Position numbers and translations under genes: made by a program. The notes beneath the pieces were generated by a model. That model was not told where the DNA came from. It saw only the letters and a program-made list of their open reading frames with translations, and searched no databases. A stretch of 45,744 bases of DNA from NCBI GenBank assembly GCA_030066885.1, contig JASJAT010000049.1, forward strand, positions 1 through 45,744, written 5' to 3'. Origin of the DNA: Arenicellales bacterium. Lineage in GTDB: Bacteria; Pseudomonadota; Gammaproteobacteria; Arenicellales; JAANXG01. Every line of letters starts with the position of its first letter. Position 1 is the stretch's first letter. This document shows, piece after piece, positions 7,895 to 17,873 of the stretch.

Positions 7895-9211
7895 ATGAGA
7901 AGATATACGAGACGGCAAACTTTGAAGACCTTGGGTGGTGCCGCCGCGGCGGCCATGGTGCCGACATCGCTGTTGACGGCTGCCCGAGCATTCGCTGAAG
8001 AGTCGCCTTGGAAACCGGAAGACGGTGCAAGCATTCGATTGCTTCGCTGGAAGCGATTCGTTGCTTCGGAAGAGGAGGCAACGTTGGCTTTACTGGACGC
8101 GTTTTCAAAGGCAACCGGCGTTAAAATCAGAGTCGACAGCGAAGGCTTTGAAGATCTGCGCCCGAAGGCAGCTGTGGCAGCGAGCATCGGCTCCGGCCCG
8201 GATATTATCTGGACTATCCATGCCGATCCCCATCTGTACCCCGACGCTATGTTAGATCTCACAGACGTGGCGGATCATTTAGGCGGTAAATATGGTGGCT
8301 GGTACCCAATTGCCGAAACCTATTCCATTCGTAAAGGCCAGTGGATCGCGCTGCCTTTCTGTTTCAGTGGTAACTTTTTAAATTACCGCGTCTCTCAAGT
8401 TGAAAAAGCCGGTTTCAGCAAATTCCCCGAAAACACCGACGATTTCCTGGCCCTGATGACGGAACTGAACAAGGCTGGAACCCCGGGCGGATTCGCACTC
8501 GGCAACGCCAGCGGCGACGGCAATTGCTGGGCACACTGGGTATTGTGGTCACACGGTGGCAAGATGGTTGATGATAACGACAATCTGGTATTGAACAGCC
8601 CCGAGACCGTTGCCGGATTAGAGTATGTTGCGAAGCTCGGCAAAACCTTCATCCCCGGTGTCGCATCCTGGCTCGACGGCCACAACAACAAGGCATTCCT
8701 GCAGGGCGCATGTAGCGTCACCAACAACGGCATATCTATTTATGCCGCGGCGGTGCGTGAAGGTATGAAAGAGATCTCGGAAGACATGGATCACGCCTAC
8801 TGGCCAACCGGTCCAGCTGGAGAGCCGACAGAATTTCACGTGCAGTTTCCGATGACGGTATACAACCACACCAAGTACCCCAATGCCTGCAAGGCGCTTC
8901 TGGCCTGGCTGATGGAAGCCGAGCAGTACAATGCCTTCATGCAGGGCTCGGTGGGCTATCTGTCCCATTCACTTAAAGCGTTCGATGACCATCCAGTGTG
9001 GACGGAAGACCCGAAGCGGGCCGTATTTAAAGATACCGTTCCGCGCTCACGTACTTTCGCCCATTCTGGATCACTGGGGTATGCGGCTGCCAGCGCATTC
9101 GCCGACTTTATTGTGGTCAACATGGTGGCGGAGGCCGCACTCGGGACGAAGACACCCGAGGAAGCAGCGGCGGACGCGCACAAGCGCGCCGAGCGTTACT
9201 ATAAAATCTAA
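7895..9211 (+). CDS. Extracellular solute-binding protein (family 1), Tat-exported
   Basis: 438 residues from the ATG at 7895, chosen because a strong ribosome-binding site (AAAGGAGGAAA) ends a few bases before it. An in-frame upstream start would lack one. The N-terminus carries a twin-arginine motif (TRRQTLK) and an Ala-rich hydrophobic stretch ending ARAFA, a Tat signal, so the protein is probably folded before export. The mature part has the periplasmic binding protein type 2 layout of CUT1 carbohydrate receptors (GSGPDIIWTI, ALPFCFSGNFLNYR, then a long C-terminal lobe). It delivers substrate to the permeases at 9269 and 10200. Given the enzymes in the operon, the ligand is most likely a sugar, uronate or aldonate. 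Export by Tat is unusual for such receptors. Confidence 0.93.
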   Translation: MRRYTRRQTLKTLGGAAAAAMVPTSLLTAARAFAEESPWKPEDGASIRLLRWKRFVASEEEATLALLDAFSKATGVKIRVDSEGFEDLRPKAAVAASIGSGPDIIWTIHADPHLYPDAMLDLTDVADHLGGKYGGWYPIAETYSIRKGQWIALPFCFSGNFLNYRVSQVEKAGFSKFPENTDDFLALMTELNKAGTPGGFALGNASGDGNCWAHWVLWSHGGKMVDDNDNLVLNSPETVAGLEYVAKLGKTFIPGVASWLDGHNNKAFLQGACSVTNNGISIYAAAVREGMKEISEDMDHAYWPTGPAGEPTEFHVQFPMTVYNHTKYPNACKALLAWLMEAEQYNAFMQGSVGYLSHSLKAFDDHPVWTEDPKRAVFKDTVPRSRTFAHSGSLGYAAASAFADFIVVNMVAEAALGTKTPEEAAADAHKRAERYYKI

Positions 9212-9220
9212 GCACAATCT

Positions 9221-9246
9221 GGGGCGACACCGTTTGGTGTCGCCCC
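9221..9246 (+). terminator. Strong hairpin between binding-protein and permease genes (attenuator)
   Basis: GGGGCGACACC, a 4-base loop, then GGTGTCGCCCC form a perfect 11-bp stem, followed by TTTGGTTCTT. It starts ten bases after the stop codon of the binding-protein gene. It can end part of the transcripts or protect the upstream mRNA, giving more receptor than permease. The downstream permease has no clear ribosome-binding site, in keeping with low expression. Confidence 0.75.
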
Positions 9247-9268
9247 TTTGGTTCTTGGACGATATCTC

Positions 9269-10207
9269 ATGGCTGCCGTCATAGATTCTGCCGACCGGCT
9301 TCCCCTGCTGACCCGGTTCATGAACAACCGTAACCTGATGGGTTTGTTTTTCATGCTACCGGCAGCAGCCATTTTGCTCGTATTTCTCACCTACCCATTG
9401 GGCTTGGGTGTTTGGTTGGGAATGACCGATGTCAAGGTGGGACGGCCCGGGGTATTCGTCGGTATGGAGAACTTCACCTGGCTATGGGAAGACTCTGTAT
9501 TCCGGTTGTCGATATTCAATACGTTCCTCTACACGGTGGTTGCCAGCGTCATCAAGTTTGCTTTGGGATTGTGGTTGGCAATCATTCTCAACAACAACAT
9601 CCCGATCAAAGCATTCATACGTGCGATCGTATTGCTGCCTTTTATCGTGCCGACCGTGTTGTCGGCTCTTGCCTTTTGGTGGATCTACGATTCACAGGAT
9701 TCGGTGATAAGCTGGACTCTGATTGAGCTGGGCTTCATCGATCAGACCATTGATTTTCTGGGAGAACCCAACAATGCACGCGGTGCTGTGATTGCCGCCA
9801 ACATCTGGCGCGGTATTCCCTTCGTGGCGATCACGTTACTTGCCGGACTACAAACCATTCCTCAATCGTTGTACGAGGCAGCCATTATCGATGGCGCCAC
9901 GGAGTGGCAACGCTTTCGCCGAATCACACTGCCCTTGTTGACGCCTATCATCGCAGTGGTGATGACTTTTTCAGTCCTGTTCACATTCACCGACTTCCAG
10001 CTGATCTGGGTGATGACCCGGGGCGGCCCGATCAATGCGACCCACCTTATGGCTACGCTGTCTTATCAGCGGGGTATTGTAGGCGGCGCCTTAGGCGAGG
10101 GGGCCGCGATCGCGGTGGCCATGATTCCATTCCTTTTGGCAGCGATTCTGTTCAGCTACTTTGGCTTGCAGAACCGCAAGTGGCAGCGGGGCGGCCGAGA
10201 TGACTGA
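9269..10207 (+). CDS. ABC transporter permease, MalF type
   Basis: 312 residues from ATG 9269 (an in-frame TTG at 9248 lies inside the hairpin tail and is less likely). Six membrane spans are visible, beginning at about residue 24 (LMGLFFMLPAAAILLVFL). The cytoplasmic EAA loop reads YEAAIIDGATEWQRFRRITLPLL and contacts the ATPase. This is the BPD_transp_1 permease of a CUT1 importer. Its stop overlaps the next permease start by 8 bp, so the two are translationally coupled and form a heterodimer in the inner membrane. Confidence 0.94.
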   Translation: MAAVIDSADRLPLLTRFMNNRNLMGLFFMLPAAAILLVFLTYPLGLGVWLGMTDVKVGRPGVFVGMENFTWLWEDSVFRLSIFNTFLYTVVASVIKFALGLWLAIILNNNIPIKAFIRAIVLLPFIVPTVLSALAFWWIYDSQDSVISWTLIELGFIDQTIDFLGEPNNARGAVIAANIWRGIPFVAITLLAGLQTIPQSLYEAAIIDGATEWQRFRRITLPLLTPIIAVVMTFSVLFTFTDFQLIWVMTRGGPINATHLMATLSYQRGIVGGALGEGAAIAVAMIPFLLAAILFSYFGLQNRKWQRGGRDD

Positions 10208-11099
10208 GCGCGTTTCCGATACTGCGGTGGCGGCGGCTGTTGATGACAGCGGGACGGATTATTTGCAGAGCATCCCCCGTCGAGTTGTGACTATATACAT
10301 TCCTTTGGCGATCTTTATGTTCGTTCTTCTGGCCCCGTTTTATTTTATGGGAGTCGTGTCGTTTAAGAGCCACGACGAGTTGTACAATTATCGCGGGCTG
10401 CAGGCATTCTGGATCTACGAACCTACCTTTGAGCACATAAAGCATCTGCTGTGGGAAACCGAATATCCCCGTTGGCTGTGGAATACCATGCTGGTTACGG
10501 TATCGTCCACGTTTATGTCCGTTTTCTGTTCAGTATGCGCAGCGTATTCCATCGAAAGGCTGCGTTTCAGAGGCTCCAAGTACGTAGGCATGTCCATTTT
10601 CTTGGCCTATCTGGTGCCACCGAGCATTCTGTTCATCCCGCTGGCTGTGATGGTCTTCAAACTGGGAGTGTTCGATAGCAATTGGGCGCTGATCCTGACC
10701 TATCCAACTTTCTTGATTCCATTCTGCACCTGGCTGTTAATGGGTTATTTTCGGTCGATACCCTATGAGCTCGAAGAATGCGCACTGGTTGACGGTGCCA
10801 ATCGCTTTCAGATCCTGACCAAGATCGTACTGCCCCTGGCTGTGCCGGGGCTGATATCCGCAGGTATCTTTGCCTTCACCCTGTCATGGAATGAATTCAT
10901 CTATGCGCTGACATTTATTTCCTCGGCCGAAAACAAAACAGTTCCGGTGGCTATGATTACCGAACTGGTTACGTTCGATCAGTATAATTGGGGCGGCCTG
11001 ATGGCGGGTGCACTGATCGGCTCCCTGCCCGTCGCAATCCTGTATTCGTTTTTCGTTGAACACTATGTGTCATCGATGACGGGCGCCGTAAAAGAATAA
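10200..11099 (+). CDS. ABC transporter permease, MalG type
   Basis: 299 residues from ATG 10200, which overlaps the stop of the upstream permease. A soluble N-terminal tail of about 30 residues precedes six membrane spans, the first at TIYIPLAIFMFVLLAPFYFM. The EAA-type loop is LEECALVDGANRFQILTKIV, with Cys in place of the second Ala. The last spans end in YSFFVEHYVSSM, standard for the second CUT1 permease. Together with 6737, 7895 and 9269 it makes a complete binding-protein-dependent importer. A repeat element interrupts the operon just downstream (11189-11388). Confidence 0.94.
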   Translation: MTERVSDTAVAAAVDDSGTDYLQSIPRRVVTIYIPLAIFMFVLLAPFYFMGVVSFKSHDELYNYRGLQAFWIYEPTFEHIKHLLWETEYPRWLWNTMLVTVSSTFMSVFCSVCAAYSIERLRFRGSKYVGMSIFLAYLVPPSILFIPLAVMVFKLGVFDSNWALILTYPTFLIPFCTWLLMGYFRSIPYELEECALVDGANRFQILTKIVLPLAVPGLISAGIFAFTLSWNEFIYALTFISSAENKTVPVAMITELVTFDQYNWGGLMAGALIGSLPVAILYSFFVEHYVSSMTGAVKE

Positions 11100-11151
11100 A
11101 AACCAATCGCGAATAGTACCTCATCCGCTGCACAACCAAAGGAGACAAACC

Positions 11152-11241
11152 GTGAGCAAACGAACAAGCATCGTCTTGAGCCCATTTCGTCATTGCGAAT
11201 GCAAGAATATGGAAACCACCGTAGGCTACCGATCCACATGA
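11152..11241 (+). pseudogene. Broken gene start: good RBS and GTG, then run into a repeat element
   Basis: AAAGGAGACAAACC precedes GTG AGC AAA CGA ACA AGC ATC, a textbook translation start in the spacing expected for the next operon gene. After about 12 codons the frame enters the inverted-repeat element at 11189 and stops at 11239-11241 (29 residues in all). This is best read as the original start of the hydroxyacid dehydrogenase gene, or of a lost gene, cut off by the insertion. It could still act as a short leader peptide. Confidence 0.5.
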
Positions 11242-11388
11242 ACAGATTTAGCAGATGAGTTAAAAGTACAAAGTAAAAAGTGAAATATCAAACTAAAGCA
11301 AGTTTTGAAAATAAATTCTTTAAACTTTCAACTTTCATTCTTTTAACTTACTGGATTGCCACGGCCGCTAGCGCGGCCTCGCAATGAC
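11189..11388 (+). mobile_element. Complete 200-bp MITE-like element with 10-bp terminal inverted repeats
   Basis: It opens with GTCATTGCGA (11189-11198) and closes with the exact inverse TCGCAATGAC (11379-11388). The interior has no gene. It contains an AT-rich core of short AAGT/TTTAAACTT words and a GC hairpin (CGGCCGCTAGCGCGGCC). Related but truncated copies lie at 1699-1831 and 45042-45193, and the right end recurs at 40270-40320. A transposase would have to act in trans, and none is in the window. It sits between the MalG-type permease and the hydroxyacid dehydrogenase, inside what would otherwise be one operon. Target duplications are not obvious. Confidence 0.7.
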
Positions 11389-11405
11389 CGGGGGGATAGC
11401 GTGTC

Positions 11406-12353
11406 GTGGAAGTAATTGAGCTATTGTTGGTAACCCCACTCATGCCGAGCGTGATGAACGAGCTCGAACACAGCTATCGTGTTCATCGACTCTATGAAGC
11501 CGATGACAGGCCTCGTTTTCTGGATGAAGTTGGCAATAACATTCGTGCCATTGCGACTGATGGGCACGCCGGCGCGAGTGCCCAAATCATGGATGCCTTG
11601 CCAAATCTGGAAATCATCTCTTGCCTGGGTGTTGGGGTTGATGCAATCGACCTGCCACACGCCGCGGCTCAAAACGTAATAGTCACGAATACGCCTGATG
11701 TCCTGAACGACGATGTAGCGAACCTTGCAGTCGGCTTATTACTCGCGGCGTCACGCGGGATTGTTGCGGGCGACCGCTTTGTACGCGATCGCGAGTGGCT
11801 TGAGGGCAATATGCCACTGATGCGAAGTATCCGCTCTAAACCAGTGGGTATTCTGGGGCTCGGACGAATAGGTAAAGACATTGCCCACAAGCTGGAGATC
11901 TTTGGCTGCGATATCCTGTACCACGGACGTAAGGAGCAACCCGAGCAACCTTATCGCTACTATGCGGATCTCGTAGCGATGGCCAAGGACAGTGACTACC
12001 TCATTGTTATCTGTCCCGCTAACGACGAAACCCGCAATATCGTCGATCGCCAAGTGATGGACGCCCTCGGTCCCGAAGGCACACTTATTAATATTGCACG
12101 TGGTTCGGTTGTCGATGAAGCTGAGCTAGTAGCCGCATTACGTGACGGACGCCTGGGTGGCGCTGCACTTGATGTATTCGCCGATGAACCACGGGTACCC
12201 GAAGTACTGTTTACGATGGACAACGTGATACTACAGCCACACATAGGCAGTGCTACTGTTGAAACCCGGCAGGCGATGGGCGACTTGGTGATCAGGAACC
12301 TCGCATTACACTTTTCGGGGCAGCCGGTCGCAACCCCGGTAGTTGCCGGATAA
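11406..12353 (+). CDS. D-isomer-specific 2-hydroxyacid dehydrogenase
   Basis: 315 residues. The NAD-binding domain has GLGRIG, then a variable stretch, with the catalytic Arg in NIARGSVVDE, the Glu in FADEPRVP, and the His in LQPHIGSAT. These are the Arg-Glu-His set of the GhrB/SerA/hydroxypyruvate reductase family. It interconverts a 2-oxo acid and a D-2-hydroxy acid, perhaps glyoxylate, hydroxypyruvate or a keto-sugar acid. The assigned start is a GTG just after the repeat element, since an in-frame TAG lies 9 bp upstream. The original N-terminus may have begun at 11152. The protein is close to full family length, so it is probably still active. Confidence 0.9.
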   Translation: MEVIELLLVTPLMPSVMNELEHSYRVHRLYEADDRPRFLDEVGNNIRAIATDGHAGASAQIMDALPNLEIISCLGVGVDAIDLPHAAAQNVIVTNTPDVLNDDVANLAVGLLLAASRGIVAGDRFVRDREWLEGNMPLMRSIRSKPVGILGLGRIGKDIAHKLEIFGCDILYHGRKEQPEQPYRYYADLVAMAKDSDYLIVICPANDETRNIVDRQVMDALGPEGTLINIARGSVVDEAELVAALRDGRLGGAALDVFADEPRVPEVLFTMDNVILQPHIGSATVETRQAMGDLVIRNLALHFSGQPVATPVVAG

Positions 12354-12382
12354 ACACTAACTCACAAACTCAGAACAGACAG

Positions 12383-13228
12383 ATGAAATTAGTACGGTTT
12401 GGCGAAGCAGGCGCCGAGAAACCCGGTATGCTGGATGCGCAAGGCGGCATTCGCGACTTATCCAATGAAATCGAAGATATCACTGGCGATGCCCTTACTG
12501 AAAAAGGGCTCGAGCGTTTACGAGCACTTGACCCCGCTTCCCTTCCACTGGTGGAAGGCACACCGCGCTTGGGGCCTTGTGTGGCGCAGGTGGGGAAACT
12601 GGTTTGTATCGGACTCAACTACTCGGATCATGCGGCAGAATCTGGTGTGCCCGTCCCAGAGGAACCGGTAATATTCATGAAAGCGACCAGCTGTATTTGT
12701 GGGCCCGACGATCCGATCATCATCCCGCGTGGTTCTGAAAAAACCGATTGGGAAGTGGAACTTGCGTTCGTCATCGGGCGTGAAGCGCGCTACATCGACC
12801 AGGCGGATTGGCGGGACTATGTCGCGGGTTATTGCGTGGTGAACGATGTTTCCGAGCGCGCCTACCAGCTTGAAAGCCCGGGGCAATGGGTAAAAGGAAA
12901 GAGTGCGGATAGCTTCGGTCCAGTCGGCCCCTGGCTGGTTACGGCGGACGAAATCCCCGATCCACAAACACTGGATCTATGGCTCGAAGTCGACGGCAAG
13001 CGTTACCAGGACGGAAATACCAACACAATGGTGTTCGGTGTGGCCCACCTGTTGAGCGATGTGTCTCAATATATGAGCCTACAGCCAGGTGATATTATTT
13101 CTACCGGTACCCCGCCAGGCGTGGGAATGGGGCAGAAACCACAGACATATCTGCGTCCGGGCCAGACGGTTAGATTAGGGATTGCCGGATTGGGAGAACA
13201 AACCCACACAGTGGTCGCTGCACAGTGA
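12383..13228 (+). CDS. Fumarylacetoacetate hydrolase family protein, 2,4-diketo-3-deoxy-L-fuconate hydrolase-like
   Basis: 281 residues. The opening MKLVRFGEAGAEKPG is typical of the subgroup annotated as ureidoglycolate lyase or 2,4-diketo-3-deoxy-L-fuconate/rhamnonate hydrolase. The C-terminal FAH fold shows the metal ligands Glu124, Glu126 (WEVELAFVIG) and Asp155 (VVNDVSERA), plus STGTPPGVG. These enzymes cleave a C-C bond in a diketo acid with Mg2+. With the KDF-dehydrogenase-like SDR two genes downstream and the dehydratase at 15242, the expected reaction is 2,4-diketo-3-deoxy-fuconate to pyruvate plus lactate. Its start lies 29 bp after the preceding stop. Confidence 0.88.
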   Translation: MKLVRFGEAGAEKPGMLDAQGGIRDLSNEIEDITGDALTEKGLERLRALDPASLPLVEGTPRLGPCVAQVGKLVCIGLNYSDHAAESGVPVPEEPVIFMKATSCICGPDDPIIIPRGSEKTDWEVELAFVIGREARYIDQADWRDYVAGYCVVNDVSERAYQLESPGQWVKGKSADSFGPVGPWLVTADEIPDPQTLDLWLEVDGKRYQDGNTNTMVFGVAHLLSDVSQYMSLQPGDIISTGTPPGVGMGQKPQTYLRPGQTVRLGIAGLGEQTHTVVAAQ

Positions 13229-13238
13229 GGACTATTCG

Positions 13239-14995
<1,757 letters not shown>

Positions 14996-15032
14996 TGCTG
15001 TGTTTCGGAAATAATATGCCATCTGACCGAGA

Positions 15033-15193
15033 CGTCATTCCCCAAGCAGACCCCGGACTTGATCCGGGGGAAAGCGGGAATCCAGGTTTAGTCTCGGTGG
15101 AAAGTGGGGATCCAAACGTCGTCCCGCGCAAGCGCGGATCCAAAAAATTACAACACTGGATCCGGCTCTGCGCGCGCTTCGGCCGGAATGACG
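15033..15193. mobile_element. 161-bp inverted-repeat element (CGTCATTCC ... GGAATGACG)
   Basis: The ends CGTCATTCC and GGAATGACG are inverted copies. Inside lies the hairpin CCCCGGACTTGATCCGGGG (15051-15069), whose exact reverse complement is at 40287-40305, followed by further GCGGGAATCC and GCGCGGATCC words. There is no gene. It separates the SDR gene from the dehydratase gene in the same operon. It belongs to the same general class of small palindromic intergenic elements as the 11189 copy but has a different core. Confidence 0.65.
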
Positions 15194-15241
15194 AGTAAGT
15201 GGACGCAGCTTCTATAGGTGGTAGTAGCGTGGAGTTGAGCC

Positions 15242-16966
15242 ATGAGTAAAGACAAAGGCGGCCGCCGCAGCCATGCCTGGTTCGTAGGGACCGACCGCGA
15301 CAACTTCATCCACCGGAGCTGGATGCGCAACCAAGGGTTGCCGTCACACCTTTTTGACGGCCGACCGGTTATCGGTATCTGCAACACCTGGTCCGAGCTG
15401 ACGCCGTGTAATGCACACTTCCGCCGCATTGCCGATCACGTGAAACGTGGAGTTTACGAATGCGGGGGCTTCCCACTCGAGTTTCCGGTGATGTCGTTGG
15501 GCGAGACGCTGATGCGTCCGACCACGATGTTGTTCCGTAACCTCGTATCGATGGACGTGGAAGAATCAATTCGCGCCAATCCGTTGGATGGGGTCGTGCT
15601 GTTGGTGGGCTGTGACAAGACTACACCGGCACTGTTGATGGGCGCAGCGAGCTGCAATCTGCCGACCATCGTCGTATCCGGCGGCCCAATGCTCAACGGT
15701 TATTTCAAGGGTCGCAAAATTGGTTCCGGCACTTCGGTTTGGGAATTCAGCGAAGAGGTGCGTTCCGGTTGCATGTCGGTCACTGATTTCATGGATGCAG
15801 AAACCGGTATGTCTCGCTCCGTTGGCCACTGCATGACTATGGGGACGGCCTCGACTATGGCGTCGATGGTGGAAGCCCTGGGGATGGGTCTGCCCGGCAA
15901 CGCGGCCATTCCAGCAGCAGATTCACGCCGGTATGTGCTGGCCCACGAGGCGGGTCGACGAATCGTCGAGATGGTAGAGGAAAATCTGGTCATATCAGAC
16001 ATACTCGTTCGCGACGCGTTTGAAAATGCTGTCATGGTGAACGGTGCGATCGGGGGTTCGACCAACGCCGTTGTCCACCTCCTGGCGTTGGCGGGGAGGA
16101 TCGGTGTTGATTTGGCACTTGACGATTGGGATCGTTTAGGCCGAGATATGCCCTGCATCGTCAATCTAATGCCGTCTGGTGAACACCTCATGGAGGATTT
16201 TTTCTACGCCGGTGGTTTACCCGCCGTGATGAAGGAGATCGGGTCACGCCTGCACCTGGAAGCAATTACAGTCAACGGCAAAACGCAGAGCGAAAACATT
16301 TCATCTGCTGAATGTTTTAACCGGGACGTCATTTTGCCCATCGATAAGCCACTCGCCCAGCATGGTGGCATTGCCGTGTTGCGCGGCAACCTGGCCCCTC
16401 AAGGTGCGGTACTGAAACCCTCGGCTGCAACGCCTGAACTCATGCAACACCGCGGCCGGGCAATAGTGTTCGAGGACATCGATGACTTTAAGGCACGCGT
16501 CGACTCACCGGACCTCGATGTCGAACCGGAAGACATACTTGTACTCAAAAACTGCGGGCCGAAGGGTTATCCCGGATTTCCAGAGGTCGGTAACATGCCG
16601 CTCCCGTCCAAATTGCTGGCGCGGGGAGTAAGGGATATGGTACGCATTTCGGACGCGCGCATGAGTGGGACCGCCTATGGAACGGTGGTATTACACACCG
16701 CACCAGAAGCGGCGGCTGGAGGAACACTCGCACTGGTACGCAACGGCGATATGATCGAACTCGATGTCGCGAATCGTCGCCTGCATCTGGATATTGACGA
16801 CACCGAACTTGCGTCAAGACGCGATGCATGGACGCCACCGCAAACTAAGTTCGACCGGGGTTATTATCAGTTGTATGTGGATCACGTGTTGCAAGCCGAC
16901 CAGGGTGTGGACTTTGATTTTCTGCGCGGTGGATCAGGCGCGCCCATACCACGCGAAAGTCATTAA
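15242..16966 (+). CDS. IlvD/Edd family dehydratase, L-arabinonate/L-fuconate dehydratase-like
   Basis: 574 residues, ATG with GGAG upstream. This is the sugar-acid branch of the IlvD/Edd family: [2Fe-2S] ligands Cys56 (TPCNAH), Cys124 (GCDKTTPA) and Cys197 (GHCMTMGTAST), and the C-terminal VRISDARMSGTAYGTVV catalytic loop. The overall text is close to L-arabinonate dehydratase, which also accepts L-fuconate and D-galactonate. The enzyme removes water from an aldonate to give a 2-keto-3-deoxy acid. With the KDF-type dehydrogenase and the diketo-acid hydrolase it completes dehydratase, dehydrogenase and hydrolase steps. A paralogue is encoded at 43279-45009. Confidence 0.93.
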   Translation: MSKDKGGRRSHAWFVGTDRDNFIHRSWMRNQGLPSHLFDGRPVIGICNTWSELTPCNAHFRRIADHVKRGVYECGGFPLEFPVMSLGETLMRPTTMLFRNLVSMDVEESIRANPLDGVVLLVGCDKTTPALLMGAASCNLPTIVVSGGPMLNGYFKGRKIGSGTSVWEFSEEVRSGCMSVTDFMDAETGMSRSVGHCMTMGTASTMASMVEALGMGLPGNAAIPAADSRRYVLAHEAGRRIVEMVEENLVISDILVRDAFENAVMVNGAIGGSTNAVVHLLALAGRIGVDLALDDWDRLGRDMPCIVNLMPSGEHLMEDFFYAGGLPAVMKEIGSRLHLEAITVNGKTQSENISSAECFNRDVILPIDKPLAQHGGIAVLRGNLAPQGAVLKPSAATPELMQHRGRAIVFEDIDDFKARVDSPDLDVEPEDILVLKNCGPKGYPGFPEVGNMPLPSKLLARGVRDMVRISDARMSGTAYGTVVLHTAPEAAAGGTLALVRNGDMIELDVANRRLHLDIDDTELASRRDAWTPPQTKFDRGYYQLYVDHVLQADQGVDFDFLRGGSGAPIPRESH

Positions 16967-16969
16967 CTC

Positions 16970-17872
16970 ATGGCAGAGTACATTGGTTTTATCGGTCTAG
17001 GCAGCATGGGATTGCCGATGACCCGGGTTCTGGCTGATGCCGGCTATGCCATGCGGGTTTACGACGTCAGCACGGAGGCCTGCGACCGTGCAGCAGCAAT
17101 CGGTGACGTCTCTGTGTGTGACGACGTAAGTGGCGTGGCAGGTGCAGTTGACGTGTTGCTCACCTGCGTACCCAACGATGCCATCCTTCGCGAACTCTAT
17201 CTAGGCGATAAGGGTGTGCGAGATACGGCACGAGGTGATCAGATAAGCATCGATTGCTCCACAGTCAGTCCAAGCCTGACGCGCGAGATAAACCAAACAC
17301 TCAGCGAACAACGTGTTTCTCATCTGGATGCTTCGATGCTCGGCTCCATACCGCAGGCTGAAAGCGGCCAGATCGGATTTGTCGTCGGCGGGGATCAAGC
17401 CACCTTCGACAAAGTCCTACCGCTACTGAATGTCCTTGGAAAAATGGTGAAGTACGTGGGTGGGTCAGGCAGTGGCAACCAGGTCAAGTTAATCCACCAG
17501 ACACTGGTGGCCGGACACGCGGTCGCGGTTGCCGAGGCGTTATCTCTTTGTATGGCGACCGAAACCGATCTCGATGCGTTTTATGACGTCGTGTGCAACG
17601 GGGGCGGATTCGCCTATTCGCGCTACCTCGAAAAGCGCACGCCCCGTATGCGCGCAGGTGATTTCTCGCCCCTGTTTATGCTCGACCTGATGGCCAAGGA
17701 TGCTGGATTAGCGCGTGACCTGGCGCGAGAAGTAAGTATGGCAACTCCCCTGCTCGATCGCGTGCTCGAAACCTTCGACCTGGCGCAAAAGGCCGGCTAC
17801 GGTCGTGAGGATTTCTCGGCCGTCGCTCGCGTGTACGAAAAGAACGTGGGTCGTCATCTAAACGAGCACTAA
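16970..17872 (+). CDS. Beta-hydroxyacid dehydrogenase family (GarR/HIBADH-like)
   Basis: 300 residues, starting three bases after the dehydratase stop. The NAD-binding motif is GLGSMG (9-14), and the catalytic Lys173 is in GNQVKLIHQ. The second family motif, normally DAPVSGG, reads DASMLGSIPQA (120-130), so the substrate-binding loop is altered. Members reduce tartronate semialdehyde or oxidise 3-hydroxyisobutyrate and related acids. In this operon it could reduce a semialdehyde from sugar-acid breakdown. The altered loop argues against a standard tartronate semialdehyde reductase. Confidence 0.88.
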   Translation: MAEYIGFIGLGSMGLPMTRVLADAGYAMRVYDVSTEACDRAAAIGDVSVCDDVSGVAGAVDVLLTCVPNDAILRELYLGDKGVRDTARGDQISIDCSTVSPSLTREINQTLSEQRVSHLDASMLGSIPQAESGQIGFVVGGDQATFDKVLPLLNVLGKMVKYVGGSGSGNQVKLIHQTLVAGHAVAVAEALSLCMATETDLDAFYDVVCNGGGFAYSRYLEKRTPRMRAGDFSPLFMLDLMAKDAGLARDLAREVSMATPLLDRVLETFDLAQKAGYGREDFSAVARVYEKNVGRHLNEH

Positions 17873-17873
17873 C

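Noticed and set aside
15033-15193. Repeated GCGGGAATCC/GCGGATCC words considered as a CRISPR array
   Set aside because: Units are irregular in length, with no constant spacers and no cas genes. They form the inside of an inverted-repeat element.
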